Shown here: positions 43,198 to 52,529 of the stretch, one piece after another
Layout: every line of letters starts with the position of its first letter
How positions within the stretch are numbered: the first letter of the stretch is position 1
DNA from: Embleya sp049739465
GTDB taxonomy: Bacteria; Actinomycetota; Actinomycetes; Streptomycetales; Streptomycetaceae
Length of the DNA: 64,000 bases
Direction: 5' to 3'
NCBI RefSeq assembly: GCF_049739465.1
Contig: NZ_JBMHHY010000010.1
Location: 254,764-318,763 of the forward strand
Notes under the pieces: model-generated
Told to the model about the DNA's origin: nothing
The model's database searches: none
Seen by the model: only the letters and a program-made list of their open reading frames with translations
Made by a program: the position numbers and the translations under genes

Positions 43198-43890
43198 ATG
43201 CACTTCGTGTACAAGCTCGGCAGCCGCTACCTGCGGAAGACCTCCATGCACATGCGCGCGAGCCAGTTCGCCCGATTTCCGCCCCCCACCGGCCACGTGG
43301 TGTTCTTCGGCGACAGCATCACCGAGGGCGGACTGTGGGACGAGTGGTTCCCGGACGCCGCGCCGGTCAACCGCGGCATCGGCGGCAACACCGTCGCCGA
43401 CCTGCTCGGCCGGCTCGACACCGCGATCGACCGGCCCGCCGCCGTCTTCCTGCTGATCGGGACGAACGACCTCGGGCTCGGCGAAACCGTCGCGGAGGTG
43501 GCCGCCGGCATGCGCGAACTGGCCGCCCGGATCCGCGAACGCGCCCCGGAGGCACCGCTGTTCATCCAAAGCGTCAGGCCGCGCAAGGCCGGCTTCGCCG
43601 ACCGCATCCGACGGCTCAACACCCGCTACCGGGACATCGCCGCGGACGCCGACGCCGAGTACATCGACCTGTGGCCCGCCCTCGCGGACGCCGACGGCGC
43701 CCTGCGTGCCGAGTACACCCGCGACAAACTCCACCTCGGCGGCGCGGGCTACGCGGCCTGGGCCGACGTGTTGCGCCCGTACGTCGACCACTTCGTCGTC
43801 GGCGTACGATCCGCGCAATCACCGACGACGGGCAACCCCGCCCGCGTACCGCGACCGACGCCCGCCACCGAACGGAAAGGAACGCCGTGA
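43198..43890 (+). CDS. SGNH/GDSL hydrolase
   Basis: A 230-residue SGNH hydrolase: VVFFGDSITEGGLWDEWF (nucleophile serine), NRGIGGNTVADLLGRL, FLLIGTNDLGLGE and the terminal KLHLGGAGYAAWADVL with the catalytic histidine. The aspartate usually two residues before this histidine is the D of DKLHL. No signal peptide is evident. Relatives are acetyl esterases acting on oligosaccharides. The ATG at 43198 follows GAGGA. It lies between broken GH1 and GH20 genes and its stop overlaps the GH20 GTG, so it is the only intact member of a former glycan operon. Confidence 0.85.
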   Translation: MHFVYKLGSRYLRKTSMHMRASQFARFPPPTGHVVFFGDSITEGGLWDEWFPDAAPVNRGIGGNTVADLLGRLDTAIDRPAAVFLLIGTNDLGLGETVAEVAAGMRELAARIRERAPEAPLFIQSVRPRKAGFADRIRRLNTRYRDIAADADAEYIDLWPALADADGALRAEYTRDKLHLGGAGYAAWADVLRPYVDHFVVGVRSAQSPTTGNPARVPRPTPATERKGTP

Positions 43891-44790
43891 CCGCGGTGAT
43901 CCCCCGCCCGGCGGACATCGAGTACACCTCGGGCGCACTCGACCCGGCAGGCCCGTGGCGGATTCGCGCGATACGCGCGGACCGGGCCCCCGTCGTCGCG
44001 GTGTTGACCGATCTGGCCCGGCCCACCTGGGCGATCGGCTCGTGGACAGCGCAAGCGAAGGGATCGGCGTACGCGAGACCACACTCGCGTTGGGCCGCAC
44101 CGCCCCCGCGGGGCCCGCGATCGGCGTCTCGCCCCACGGCGAAGCCGTTCCGCGCGACGAATCATACGAAGTCGCCGTCACCGAGGGCGGCATCGCCTGC
44201 CGGCCGCAACCGCCGAGGGCGCCTTCCGCGCCGGCACCACCGCCCTCCAAGTGCTTGCCACGGCCGACGGCGACCTGCCCTGCCACACCATGGCGGACGC
44301 CCCGCACTACGCCTGGCGCGGCCTCATGCTCGACCCCGCACGCGCCTTCCTCACCGTCGACGAGGTCAAACAACTCATTGATGTGGCCGCGCTGTACAAG
44401 ATCGACACCGTGCACCTGCACCTGACCGACGACCAGGGTTGGCGCCTCGCCATCCGGCGACTTCCCGCCCTGACCGCCGACGGCCCGTTCGTGCACATCG
44501 GCGGCGACGAGGCGTTCGGCATGCCCGGCGCCGATCATGCCCTCGCGATCCGGGAACTGCGCGCCATCGTCCGGGGCGCGGGCACACACCTCCTGGGGTC
44601 GCAGGAGACTTCCCGCGCCGAGGTCACCGCGGACGACATTGCCCGGTGCTGGGTCGACCCCGACATGGACGACCCGCTCGCCGGCGATCTGCCGCCGCGC
44701 TTCGCCGAGCTCGTCGGTGCCGTGAAGTCGCAGTTCGCCGAGACCGCGAACGACGTACCCCGCGTCCTGGGACCCCGCCGCACACGGCAT
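43887..44790 (+). pseudogene. GH20 beta-N-acetylhexosaminidase, frameshifted and internally deleted
   Basis: A GTG overlapping the SGNH stop (ribosome-binding site GGAAAGGA) starts VIPRPADIEYTSGAL. Two frame changes later the sequence reads YAWRGLMLDPARAFLTVDEV and DTVHLHLTDDQGWRL, the start of the GH20 barrel. It then jumps to DGPFVHIGGDEAFG with the catalytic Asp-Glu pair. Roughly 100 residues between these two motifs are missing, and the C-terminal part is lost near 44790. Confidence 0.75.
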
Positions 44791-44849
44791 CCCCGACGGA
44801 CATATCGCGGTGGTATCCGGTCGGGCGGTCGTGTGATCGAGGGCTTGGG

Positions 44850-46950
44850 CGGTAGGTTCCGTCACCACGTAGCCCACCAGACGTTTGTCCCCGAGAGTGT
44901 CCTCGCGCGGGATCACCGCCGCGTCGGCGACCGCCCGATGACCCGCCAACACCGCCTCGATCTCGCCGAGTTCGACCCGGAAGCCGCGGATCTCGACCTG
45001 CTGGTCGGCGCGGCCGAGGTAGTCGAGCGTGCCGTCCGCGCGGCGCCGGGCCAGGTCGCCGGAGCGGTACACCCGGGTGCCGCGCTCGCCGAACCGGGCC
45101 GCGTGCGGGTCGGCGACGAAGTGCTCGGCGGTGAGTGCGTGCCGGCCCAGGTAGCCCCGGGCCAGGCCCTCGCCCGCGACGTACATCTCCCCGGTCACCC
45201 CCGGCGGGGACCGGCTGCAGCCGGCGATCGAGCACGTACACCCGCAGGTCGGGGATGTTCACCCCGATCGTGCTCGCCGCCCCGGCGGCGGCCGAGGCGC
45301 GGTCCGGCGGGTGGTAGGACACGTGCACCGTGGTCTCGGTGATCCCGTACCTGTTCACCAGGCGCGGCGCGTCGTCGGCGTGCCGTTCGTACCGGTCGGC
45401 CGGCCGGGCCGGCTCCAGCGCCTCGCCGCCGAACACCACGTAGCGCAGTGCCGGTTCGCGCCCGGGTCGCTCCCCGTCGGCGGCCGCGGCCTGGTGGAAG
45501 GCGGACGGCGTCTGGTTGAGCACGGTGACCTTCTCGCGTTCGAGCAGGTCCAGGAAGGCACCCGGGTCGCGACTGACCGTGTGCGGCACCACCACCAACC
45601 GGCCGCCGAACAGCAGCGCGCCCCACAGCTCCCGGACCGAGAAGTCGAACGTGTAGGAGTGGAACAGGGTCCACACGTCGTCCGGGCCGAAGCCGAACCA
45701 GTGGTCGGTCGCGGTGAACAACCGGGCCACGTTGTGATGGGTGACCGGCACCCCCTCGGGCTTGCCCGTCGACCCGGAGGTGTGGATCACATAGATCGGA
45801 TCGGTGGGCCGCAGCGGGCGTTTGCGCTGGTCCTGGGTCGGGTCGGAGCCGGGGTAGGCGTCGGCGTCGGGCCCGTCCACGAGGATCCGGGGCAGGTCGT
45901 GCGCGGGCAGGCCGGGTGCGGTGGCGGTGGCGGTGTCGGTGAGCAGCGCGGCGGGGTGGGCGTCGGCGAGCATGTAGGCCAGGTGGTCGGCCGGATAGCC
46001 GGGATCGAGCGGCAGGTAGGCGGCGCCCGCCTTGGCCACCGCGAGCAGGGCGACCACGAGGTCGAGCGAGCGGGGCAGGGCCGGCGCGACGATGTCGCCG
46101 GGGCCGATATCGCGCGCCACCAGGAGCCGGGCCGGCCGGTTGGCCCGCGTGGACAGTTCGCGGTAACTCATCGACCGGCTCTCGCAGTTCACCGCCACGC
46201 GCGTGGGGTGCTCGCTCGCGGCCTGCTCGAAGCGGGCGGGCAGGGTGGTCGAGCCGGTGGCGGTCGCGGTGGGCCCGGCGTTCCATTCGACCGGTGCGCG
46301 ATGCCGCTCGGCCTCGTCGAGCAGGGGGAGCCGGTCGATCGGGGTGTCGGGGGCGGCGACGGCGGCGCCGAGCAGCGCGGCCGGCCGCCGGGACAGCCCC
46401 GGCGCGGTCGACCGGTCGAACAGGTCGGTGCGGAATTCGAGGAATCCGGCCAAGCCCGGGCCGGGTTGCTCGCCCACGTTCAGGGTGAGATCGAACTTCG
46501 CGGTGCCGGCGGGCGTGGCCACCATCCGCGCGCGCAACGGGCCGAGCGCGAACTCGGTGTCGGGCAGCGACTGCCACGCGATCATCACCTGGAACAGCGG
46601 GTGGCGGGCGAGCGATCGGGCCGGATCGAGCGCGTCGACGACCCGATCGAAGGGCAGATCGGCGTGGTCGTAGGCGGCCAGGGTGGCGGTGCGCACCCGC
46701 TCCGGGAGGGTGCGGAAGTCGGGGGAGCCCGAGGTGTCGGTGCGCAGGACCAGGGTGTTGACGAAGAAGCCGACCGGATCGGCGGTGGCGTCGTCGTCGC
46801 GACCCGCGACCGGGGTGCCGAGCGGGATGTCGGTTCCGCAGCCGTGCCGGGTCGGCAGCGCGGCGAACGCGGCCTGCACGGCCATGAACACGCTGGCGCC
46901 GCTCGCACGAGCCGGCTCCACCAGGCCGGCGTGTGTGCCGGCGTCTCGGT
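44850..46950 (-). pseudogene. NRPS fragment: end of condensation domain plus adenylation domain
   Basis: The minus strand encodes the second half of a condensation domain (GCGTDIPLGTPVAGR, VGFFVNTLVLRTD, HPLFQVMIAWQ) and then an adenylation domain: SYRELSTRAN, HTSGSTGKPEGVPVTH (A3), FDFSVRELW (A4), NRYGITETT (A5), VYRSGDL (A7) and RGFRVELGEIE (A8). A one-base expansion in a G-run near 45207 shifts the frame just before VTGEMYVAGEGLARGYL. The gene stops at about A10 with no carrier domain. Motifs LNQTPSAF and TTVHVSY resemble threonine-activating domains, so threonine is a tentative guess. Confidence 0.75.
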
Positions 46951-46996
46951 GGATCCACCACGTGCGCCGGACACCGGACGACGACGGGCGGGGCGG

Positions 46997-47228
46997 TCAC
47001 AGCTTGGCGAGGTAGCCGGTGTGGACCCGCCACCGGGTACGGCGGTCGTAGGTGAAGCCCAGCCACCGGGCGTCGCCGCGGTCGCGGGGGCAGCGTACGA
47101 ACGCGTCCGGGGGAGTCGTCGTGGAGGGACGGCGACACGTTCGGCGCCGGGAGGATCGGCCCGACGGCGTCGTCGGGAAAGGACTGCGGGAACGGGGTGT
47201 CGTCCTCGCCGACGGGGGTCGGCCGCAT
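46997..47228 (-). pseudogene. Small gene broken by a one-base C-tract change
   Basis: From ATG 47226-47228 the frame reads MRPTPVGEDDTPFPQSFPDD, AVGPILPAPNVSPSLHDDSP. One base in a run of five C (about 47111-47115) shifts it. The other frame continues DAFVRCPRDRGDARWLGFTY, DRRTRWRVHTGYLAKL and a stop. Removing one C gives a coherent 76-residue protein of unknown function. It lies directly upstream of the NRPS fragment. Confidence 0.5.
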
Positions 47229-47281
47229 GGCCGGGGTTGTCCTTTCCACGAGGTCGCGTGTGCGGCTCGGTCGGGTCCGGG

Positions 47282-47452
47282 TCAGGTGTGGTCGGGCAGG
47301 GGTACACCGTGTTGTACGGCGAGTCGTTCCAGGGAGTCCAGGCGTGCCTGCCAGACCTCGACGCCGTAGGCGTCCTCGTCCGCGCGGGCCTGGTCGAGCC
47401 GGTCGCGGGCCTCTTGGAGGCCGCCGGTCAGCTCGTGGACGAATTCCCCCAC
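47282..47452 (-). CDS. Small helical protein, 56 residues
   Basis: The GTG at 47450-47452 follows AGGAGG at good spacing. The product (GEFVHELTGGLQEARDRLDQ, ARADEDAYGVEVWQARLDSL, ERLAVQHGV) is a single amphipathic coiled-coil-like helix pair. It resembles small conserved Streptomyces proteins of unknown function. It precedes the broken 76-residue gene in the same direction. Confidence 0.7.
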   Translation of the reverse strand: MGEFVHELTGGLQEARDRLDQARADEDAYGVEVWQARLDSLERLAVQHGVPLPDHT

Positions 47453-47529
47453 GGGGTACCTCCTGGAGTGGTGGGCGGGGCGCTTTCGGGTGCGAGAACG
47501 ACCCGATGGGTTGGATGGAAGGCGTGGGC

Positions 47530-47900
47530 GGGGCGTCATGCGGGCGGACGGGTTCGGCCGTGGCGCTGTCGAGGTCCGCGAAGACGGGGATCCGCCACGA
47601 CCGCATGCCTTCGAGAGCGGGCCCGACCGGGCCGCCGGGATCGCACAGGGCGAGGCGGCGGCCGTGCGGAGCCGGGCGTTCGGCCTCGTCCGCGAGTGCC
47701 TCACGGCCTTCGGTACTCCGGCGGACCGCTCGGCCGACGTCCACGACGACTGCGTCGAGTCCACCGATGGTGAGGGTTGTCCGACGGCTCCGGCGAGCCT
47801 GTCGCGGTCGTCCGCGGTCGACGTCCCGGACAGGTACAGAGCGCCCACCGGCCCTTCGACCTCGAAACGCGATTCCGTGGGCGCGGTCGTCTCCTTGCCG
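47530..47900 (-). pseudogene. STAS-domain (anti-anti-sigma-like) relic, frameshifted
   Basis: One minus-strand frame reads FEVEGPVGALYLSGTSTADD, and a second continues TIGGLDAVVVDVGRAVRRST, PHGRRLALCDPGGPVGPALE and RIPVFADLDSA. Together these resemble the strands and final helix of STAS anti-sigma-factor antagonists (G.L.LAC.PGPV..VLE...). A frame change and weak conservation indicate decay. Confidence 0.4.
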
Positions 47901-48026
47901 TCGCAGGTGCGGGCCGGGCGGCGCCGGGGCGGCGGCGAAGCCGTCGACGCCCGTCCCGTCCCGCGTCCCAAGCGCGTTCGGTGCACACCCCTCGCACACC
48001 CCTTCACCTCCTGACGCATGCCGCAG

Positions 48027-48049
48027 TTGCCAATCTTATCAATTGCTAA
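48027..48049. promoter_or_regulatory. Shared ArsR-regulon motif upstream of the hyf-like operon
   Basis: TTGCCAA (48027-48033) and ATCAATTG (48038-48045) begin 11 bases apart, and TTGCTAA overlaps at 48043-48049. The same two boxes with the same 11-base offset occur before arsR (55664) and before an arsR relic (59514). It is A/T-rich against a high-GC background, as expected of an operator overlapping a promoter. Confidence 0.55.
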
Positions 48050-48333
48050 GCTATCGTCTTCGTCGTGTCGGTGGTCTCGCGGTGGTGGGACCGCCGGCCG
48101 AGGTCGTCGATGCGGGCCGATGAGGCGGTGTGGATGGAACGTCGAGCCATCGGATCGGGCGTGCCGTGGCGGTCGCGGCCCCGGTTCGGCGATCCGGACG
48201 CGCCGCCGGCGCCCGCGTGTCGGCGACCGGTGGTCGTCCCGTGTCGGGATTCCGCTCGCCCCGACACGGGAACGGCCGCCCTGGGGACGGGGGTTGGTCG
48301 CGGGGCCCGCGATCGGGCGTGCGGGGGACGACG

Positions 48334-48816
48334 TTGAGTCTGCTGCGCAGGATCCGTGCGATCGGCCGCGTCGCCGAACCGGCGCCGGAGCGACCCGAGG
48401 GGGAGGTGGACGCGGATGCCCGGGAGTTGGGGGGATCTGTTCAGGTGCGCTGTGTGGACGCGGGCTCGTGCAACGGCTGCGCGATCGAGATCGGCGCGGC
48501 GTTCGGGCCGGTGTACGACGCGGAGCGGTACGGGGTGCGGATTCTCGCCTCGCCCCGGCACGCGGACGTGCTGCTGGTCACGGGGCCGGTGACGCGGAAC
48601 ATGGCGGAGCCGTTGCGGCGCGCGTACGCGGCCGTTCCCGAGCCGTGTCTGGTGGTCGCGGTGGGCGACTGTGCCGTCGACTGTGGGGAGTTCGCGGGCG
48701 CGTACGGCGTCGTGGGGGCGGTGGGCGACGTGCTGCCCGTGAATGTGTCGGTGCCCGGGTGTCCGCCGGAACCGGACGCCATCGTGGCCGCGTTGCGGGG
48801 CTTGACCGGCCGGTGA
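48334..48816 (+). CDS. NuoB/HycG-like [4Fe-4S] small subunit
   Basis: A 160-residue homologue of the complex-I NuoB / hydrogenase small subunit. Cysteines expected to bind the proximal 4Fe-4S cluster are present: Cys46 and Cys49 in DAGSCNGCAIE, Cys113 in VGDCAVDCG and Cys143 in VPGCPPEPD. It would pass electrons to or from the large subunit encoded at 54.1 kb on the cytoplasmic face of the membrane complex. I place the start at TTG 48334 after GGGGGAC; an in-frame GTG at 48319 is possible. Its stop overlaps the next GTG. The position at the operon head, 285 bases after the ArsR-type motif, suggests control there. Confidence 0.85.
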   Translation: MSLLRRIRAIGRVAEPAPERPEGEVDADARELGGSVQVRCVDAGSCNGCAIEIGAAFGPVYDAERYGVRILASPRHADVLLVTGPVTRNMAEPLRRAYAAVPEPCLVVAVGDCAVDCGEFAGAYGVVGAVGDVLPVNVSVPGCPPEPDAIVAALRGLTGR

Positions 48817-50840
48817 ACGCCATCGGTGCGCTGCTCGCGGCGGCGACGGTCACGGGCGCGGCGGGTGTGCCGGCGGCCCTGGTCGTGCCGATCCGGGCGA
48901 GGCCCGCGGTGGTGGGCGTCTGCGTGGCTGTGTGCGGCGCCGTCGGGGCCGTGGCGGGCGCGTTCGCCGTAGCCGGTCGGTCCTGGTCCCTGGACCTTCC
49001 CACGTGGTTGCCGGCGGCGGGCCTGTACTTCGCGGTGGACGCGCTGTCGGGGTTGTTCATGGTGGTCTCGGGACTGGTGGTGGTGGCCGCCGCGGTGTAC
49101 GGGGCCGCGTATGTCGGTGGTGGGCACGGGGGTTCGGGCCGCTGGACACAGGCGGTGCTGCCGTTGTTCGCGTTGACGTTGTTGCTGGTGCCGGCGGCGG
49201 CGAGCGTGTCGACGTTCCTGGTGCTGTGGGAGTCGATGGCGTTGACGTCGCTGCTGCTGGTGCTGACCGAGCACCGCGTGCGGGGATCGGTGCGGAGCGC
49301 GGGCGTGTGGTACGCGGTGCTGACGCATCTGGGGTTCGTGGTGATCCTGGCCGGGCTGGCGCTGTTCGCGGCCCGCGCGCACGGGGAGACGTTCGCCGCC
49401 CTGCGGGCCGGCGCCGGCGCGATGTCCCCGGGCGTGCGCGGCACCGTGTTCGTCCTGGTGCTGGTCGGTTTCGCATCGAAGGCGGGCGCGGTGCCGCTGC
49501 ACGCCTGGCTGCCCAGGGCACATCCGGAGGCGCCCAGTCACGTGTCGGCGCTGATGAGCGCGGCGATGGTGAACCTGGGGGTGTACGGCATCGTGCGCTT
49601 CGGGATGGACCTGCTCGGCGGCGGCCCGCGCTGGTGGTGGCTCCTGGTGATGGGACTGGGCGCGCTCAGCGCGGTGTACGGGATCCTGCAGGCCGCGCTC
49701 GCCGGCGACCTCAAGCGCCTGTTGGCCGATTCGACCAGCGAGAACCTGGGCCTGGTCCTGCTCGGGGTCGGCGCGGCGGGCCTGTTCGCCGCCGTCCGCG
49801 CTCCCGCCCCGGCCGCGCTCGCCCTGGCGGCGGCGCTCGTGCACCTGGTCAACCACGCCGCGTTCAAGACCCTGGCGTTCTTGTCCGCCGGGTCCGTGGT
49901 GCGTGCCACCGGTACGCGGGACCTGGACGCGTTGGGTGGTCTGCGGGCGCGGATGCCGGTGACCACGGGCCTGTTCGCGCTCGCGGCGCTGGGGGCGGTG
50001 GCGCTGCCGCCGGGCAACGGTTTCGTCGGGGAGTGGCTGTTGGTGCAGTCGCTGCTGGAGGGCCTGGCCGCGGACGGCACCGTGGTGGCCGTGGTGGCGC
50101 CGATCGCGGTCGCGGTGATCGCGTTGACCGCGGGCCTGGCCGCGGCCACGTTCGTCAAGGCCCTCGGCGTCGGTTTTCTGGCCCGCCCGCGCAGTCCCGC
50201 CGCGCGCCGGGCGCGCGAGGCGCCGGCGGGCATGCTCGCCGGCATGGGCGTGGCCGCCGCGGCGTGTGTGCTCCTGGCCCTGGCGCCGGGCGCGCTCGGC
50301 GGCGGCATCTCGAACGCGGTGGCGGTCGCCCGGGTGGGCGAGGCCGACCCGCTGCGTCCGGGCGGGGCGACGGTGCGGCTGGAGGCGATGTCCGCGGCGC
50401 TGTCCCCGTTGTGGTTGGTCCTGGCGCTGGTGGCGGCCGGGGCGGGCGCCGCCGCCCTGGTGCGGGTGTTCGCGCGCCGCCCGCGCCGGCGCGGGGCACC
50501 GTTGTGGGATTGCGGTGCGGGGCCGCCGAGTTCGCGCATGGAGTACACGGCGACCTCGTTCGCCGAGCCGCTGCAGCGCGTCTTCGACGACGTGCTCGCT
50601 CCCGAGCAGGACGTCGACGTCACCGCGCACGCCGAGTCGGCGTACCTGGTCGAGCGGGTGCGCTATCACCGGCGGGTACCCGACCGGATCGAGCGCCGCC
50701 TGTACGAGCCGATCGTCGCCGGCGCGCGGCGGGTGGGGGAGGCCGCTCGGCAGCTGGGTTCGGGGAGTGTGCACCGCTACCTGGGCTACGGCTTCTACGG
50801 CCTGGTCGCGGTGCTGATCGTGTTGGCGGTGACCCGGTGA
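48813..50840 (+). CDS. hyfB: HyfB-like proton-pumping membrane subunit (NuoL/M/N family)
   Basis: A 675-residue antiporter-like subunit with about 16 membrane helices. Key charged positions of the family are present: LVLWESMALTSLLLVLTEH (Glu in TM5-like), GFASKAGAVPLHAWLPRAHP (Lys/His), SALMSAAMVNLGVYG, DLKRLLADSTSENLG, NHAAFKTLAFLSAGS. The long C-terminal section ends in a soluble-looking YEPIVAGARRVGEAARQLG helix and a last membrane helix, as in HyfB/HycC. It would translocate protons or sodium. It overlaps both neighbours by four bases (GTGA). Confidence 0.9.
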   Translation: MNAIGALLAAATVTGAAGVPAALVVPIRARPAVVGVCVAVCGAVGAVAGAFAVAGRSWSLDLPTWLPAAGLYFAVDALSGLFMVVSGLVVVAAAVYGAAYVGGGHGGSGRWTQAVLPLFALTLLLVPAAASVSTFLVLWESMALTSLLLVLTEHRVRGSVRSAGVWYAVLTHLGFVVILAGLALFAARAHGETFAALRAGAGAMSPGVRGTVFVLVLVGFASKAGAVPLHAWLPRAHPEAPSHVSALMSAAMVNLGVYGIVRFGMDLLGGGPRWWWLLVMGLGALSAVYGILQAALAGDLKRLLADSTSENLGLVLLGVGAAGLFAAVRAPAPAALALAAALVHLVNHAAFKTLAFLSAGSVVRATGTRDLDALGGLRARMPVTTGLFALAALGAVALPPGNGFVGEWLLVQSLLEGLAADGTVVAVVAPIAVAVIALTAGLAAATFVKALGVGFLARPRSPAARRAREAPAGMLAGMGVAAAACVLLALAPGALGGGISNAVAVARVGEADPLRPGGATVRLEAMSAALSPLWLVLALVAAGAGAAALVRVFARRPRRRGAPLWDCGAGPPSSRMEYTATSFAEPLQRVFDDVLAPEQDVDVTAHAESAYLVERVRYHRRVPDRIERRLYEPIVAGARRVGEAARQLGSGSVHRYLGYGFYGLVAVLIVLAVTR

Positions 50841-51790
50841 GCGCCTGGGGCACGGTGGCCGTCGCGGCGCAGGTCGTGGTGGTGGCGGCGGGCGCGCCGC
50901 TGCTGACGGGGGTCATGCGTCAGGTCCGCGCCCGGATGGAGGGGCGTGCCGGCGCGGGGGTCGCCCAGCCGTGGCGGGACCTGCGCAAGCTCCTGCGCAA
51001 ACAGCCGGTGACCCCGGTGGGGACCGGTCCGGCGTTTCGCCTCGCGCCGCTCCTGCTGTTCGCCACGACCGCCGCGATGGCGGCGCTGTTGCCGTTCGCC
51101 ACGACGGCCTCCCCGGTGCGGGCGCACGCCGACATGATCGTGTGGGTCGCGCTCCTGGCGCTGGGCACCCTGGCGTTGGCGTTGGCGGGCCTGGACACCG
51201 GGACCGCGTTCGGCGGAATGGGCGCCTCCCGCGAGATGACGATCATCGCCTTGGTGGAGCCCACCGTCCTGCTGTCGATCCTCGCGCTGTCCGCACCCTC
51301 GGGTTCGACGAACCTCGCGGACATCGTCGCCGGCGGCGCGCACGATCCGGCCCGACTCGCGTCCCCGGCGGGTGCGCCGGCCGCGGTGGCCCTGGCGGTG
51401 GTCACGATCGCCGAATGCGGCCGGCTTCCCGTGGACAATCCGGCCACGCACCTGGAACTGACCATGGTCCACGAGGCGATGACCCTGGAGTACGCGGGCC
51501 CCGACCTGGCGCTCGTCGAACTCGCCTGCGCGATGCGTCTGGGCGTCCTGCTCGGCCTGCTCGCCACCCTGTTCGCCCCGTGGGGCATCGGTGCCCACGC
51601 CGCGCCCGCCGCGATCGTCCTCGCCCTGCTCCTGTTCGCCCTCAAGGTCACATTCCTCGGGGCCGCCCTCGCCGCCGGCGAGGTGTTCCTGGCGAAGGTC
51701 CGCCTGTTCCGGGTCCCCGAGTTGCTCGCGGGCTCCTTCCTCCTCGCCCTCCTCGCCCTGGCCGCCTCGTTCTTCCTGACCGGAAAGTGA
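50837..51790 (+). CDS. hyfC: HyfC-like membrane subunit (NuoH/HycD family)
   Basis: A 317-residue membrane protein with about eight helices. The conserved loop GRAGAGVAQPWRDLRKLLRK and the acidic segments ECGRLPVDNPATHLELTMVH and EAMTLEYAGPDLAL match HyfC/HycD/NuoH, the subunit connecting the soluble arm to the pump modules. The GTG start overlaps the hyfB stop. A 70-base gap follows before hyfE. Confidence 0.9.
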   Translation: MSAWGTVAVAAQVVVVAAGAPLLTGVMRQVRARMEGRAGAGVAQPWRDLRKLLRKQPVTPVGTGPAFRLAPLLLFATTAAMAALLPFATTASPVRAHADMIVWVALLALGTLALALAGLDTGTAFGGMGASREMTIIALVEPTVLLSILALSAPSGSTNLADIVAGGAHDPARLASPAGAPAAVALAVVTIAECGRLPVDNPATHLELTMVHEAMTLEYAGPDLALVELACAMRLGVLLGLLATLFAPWGIGAHAAPAAIVLALLLFALKVTFLGAALAAGEVFLAKVRLFRVPELLAGSFLLALLALAASFFLTGK

Positions 51791-51860
51791 GCACGGAGGA
51801 CATGCGAACACACACCGCGCCGGCCACGGCGCGACGCGGCCCCGCCCGGGGCGGCGCGCG

Positions 51861-52529
51861 ATGAGCAGCGGCGCCTACGTGCAACTCCTCGACCCGGCGT
51901 GCGGGATCTTCCTCCTGGCCGCCGTGCTGATCCTGTGGCGCCACGAACTCGCCGCCGCAATCACCGCGTTCCGCGTCCAAGGCATCGCCCTCGCGGTGAT
52001 CGTCCTGCTGCTCGGCGGGCACGAAGGACGCCGGGAACTCGTCGGCGTCGCCGCCGGGATGGCCCTGCTGCGGGCCGGCGTGCTCCCCGCCCTGATGCGC
52101 CGGGTCCAGGTCGCGGACGAGCGGGGCGGCCAGGGCCGCGAGAGCCGTCCGATCGTGAACGTGTCCGCGTCGCTCCTGGCCGCCGCGGCGCTGACGCTGC
52201 TCGCCTACGCCCTGGCCCAGCCGCTGGTCGAGCTGCACCGCACCCCCGCGACCCAGGCGGTGCCGGTGGGTCTGGCCGTCGCGCTGATCGGGTTCTTCAC
52301 CCTCGTCACCCGCCGCCGCGCGCTCTCCCAGGTCGTCGGGTTCGGGCTGCTCGACAACGGCATCACCGCGGTGGCGTTCCTGACCACCTCCGGCGTGCCG
52401 CTGATCGTCGAACTGGCCGTGTCCTTCGACGTCCTGCTGGCCGTGCTGGTCCTGCGCGTGCTGACCGCGCGGATGCGGACGGTGTTCGGCGACACCGACC
52501 TGGACGACCTGCGGGAGCTGCACGACTGA
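51861..52529 (+). CDS. hyfE: HyfE-like membrane subunit (NuoK-related)
   Basis: A 222-residue membrane protein with about six or seven helices (AAVLILWRHELAAAITAFRV, GIALAVIVLLLGGHEGRREL, NVSASLLAAAALTLLAYALA, VGFGLLDNGITAVAFL). The GLLDNGI motif and length fit HyfE of hydrogenase-4. The ATG at 51861 has no strong ribosome-binding site. Its stop overlaps the hyfF ATG (TGATG). Confidence 0.8.
   Translation: MSSGAYVQLLDPACGIFLLAAVLILWRHELAAAITAFRVQGIALAVIVLLLGGHEGRRELVGVAAGMALLRAGVLPALMRRVQVADERGGQGRESRPIVNVSASLLAAAALTLLAYALAQPLVELHRTPATQAVPVGLAVALIGFFTLVTRRRALSQVVGFGLLDNGITAVAFLTTSGVPLIVELAVSFDVLLAVLVLRVLTARMRTVFGDTDLDDLRELHD

Noticed and set aside
45195..47999. 934-codon minus-strand frame beside the NRPS
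   Set aside because: Arg/Pro-rich shadow of the NRPS fragment in a different frame; the motifs of the condensation and adenylation domains are in the other frame.
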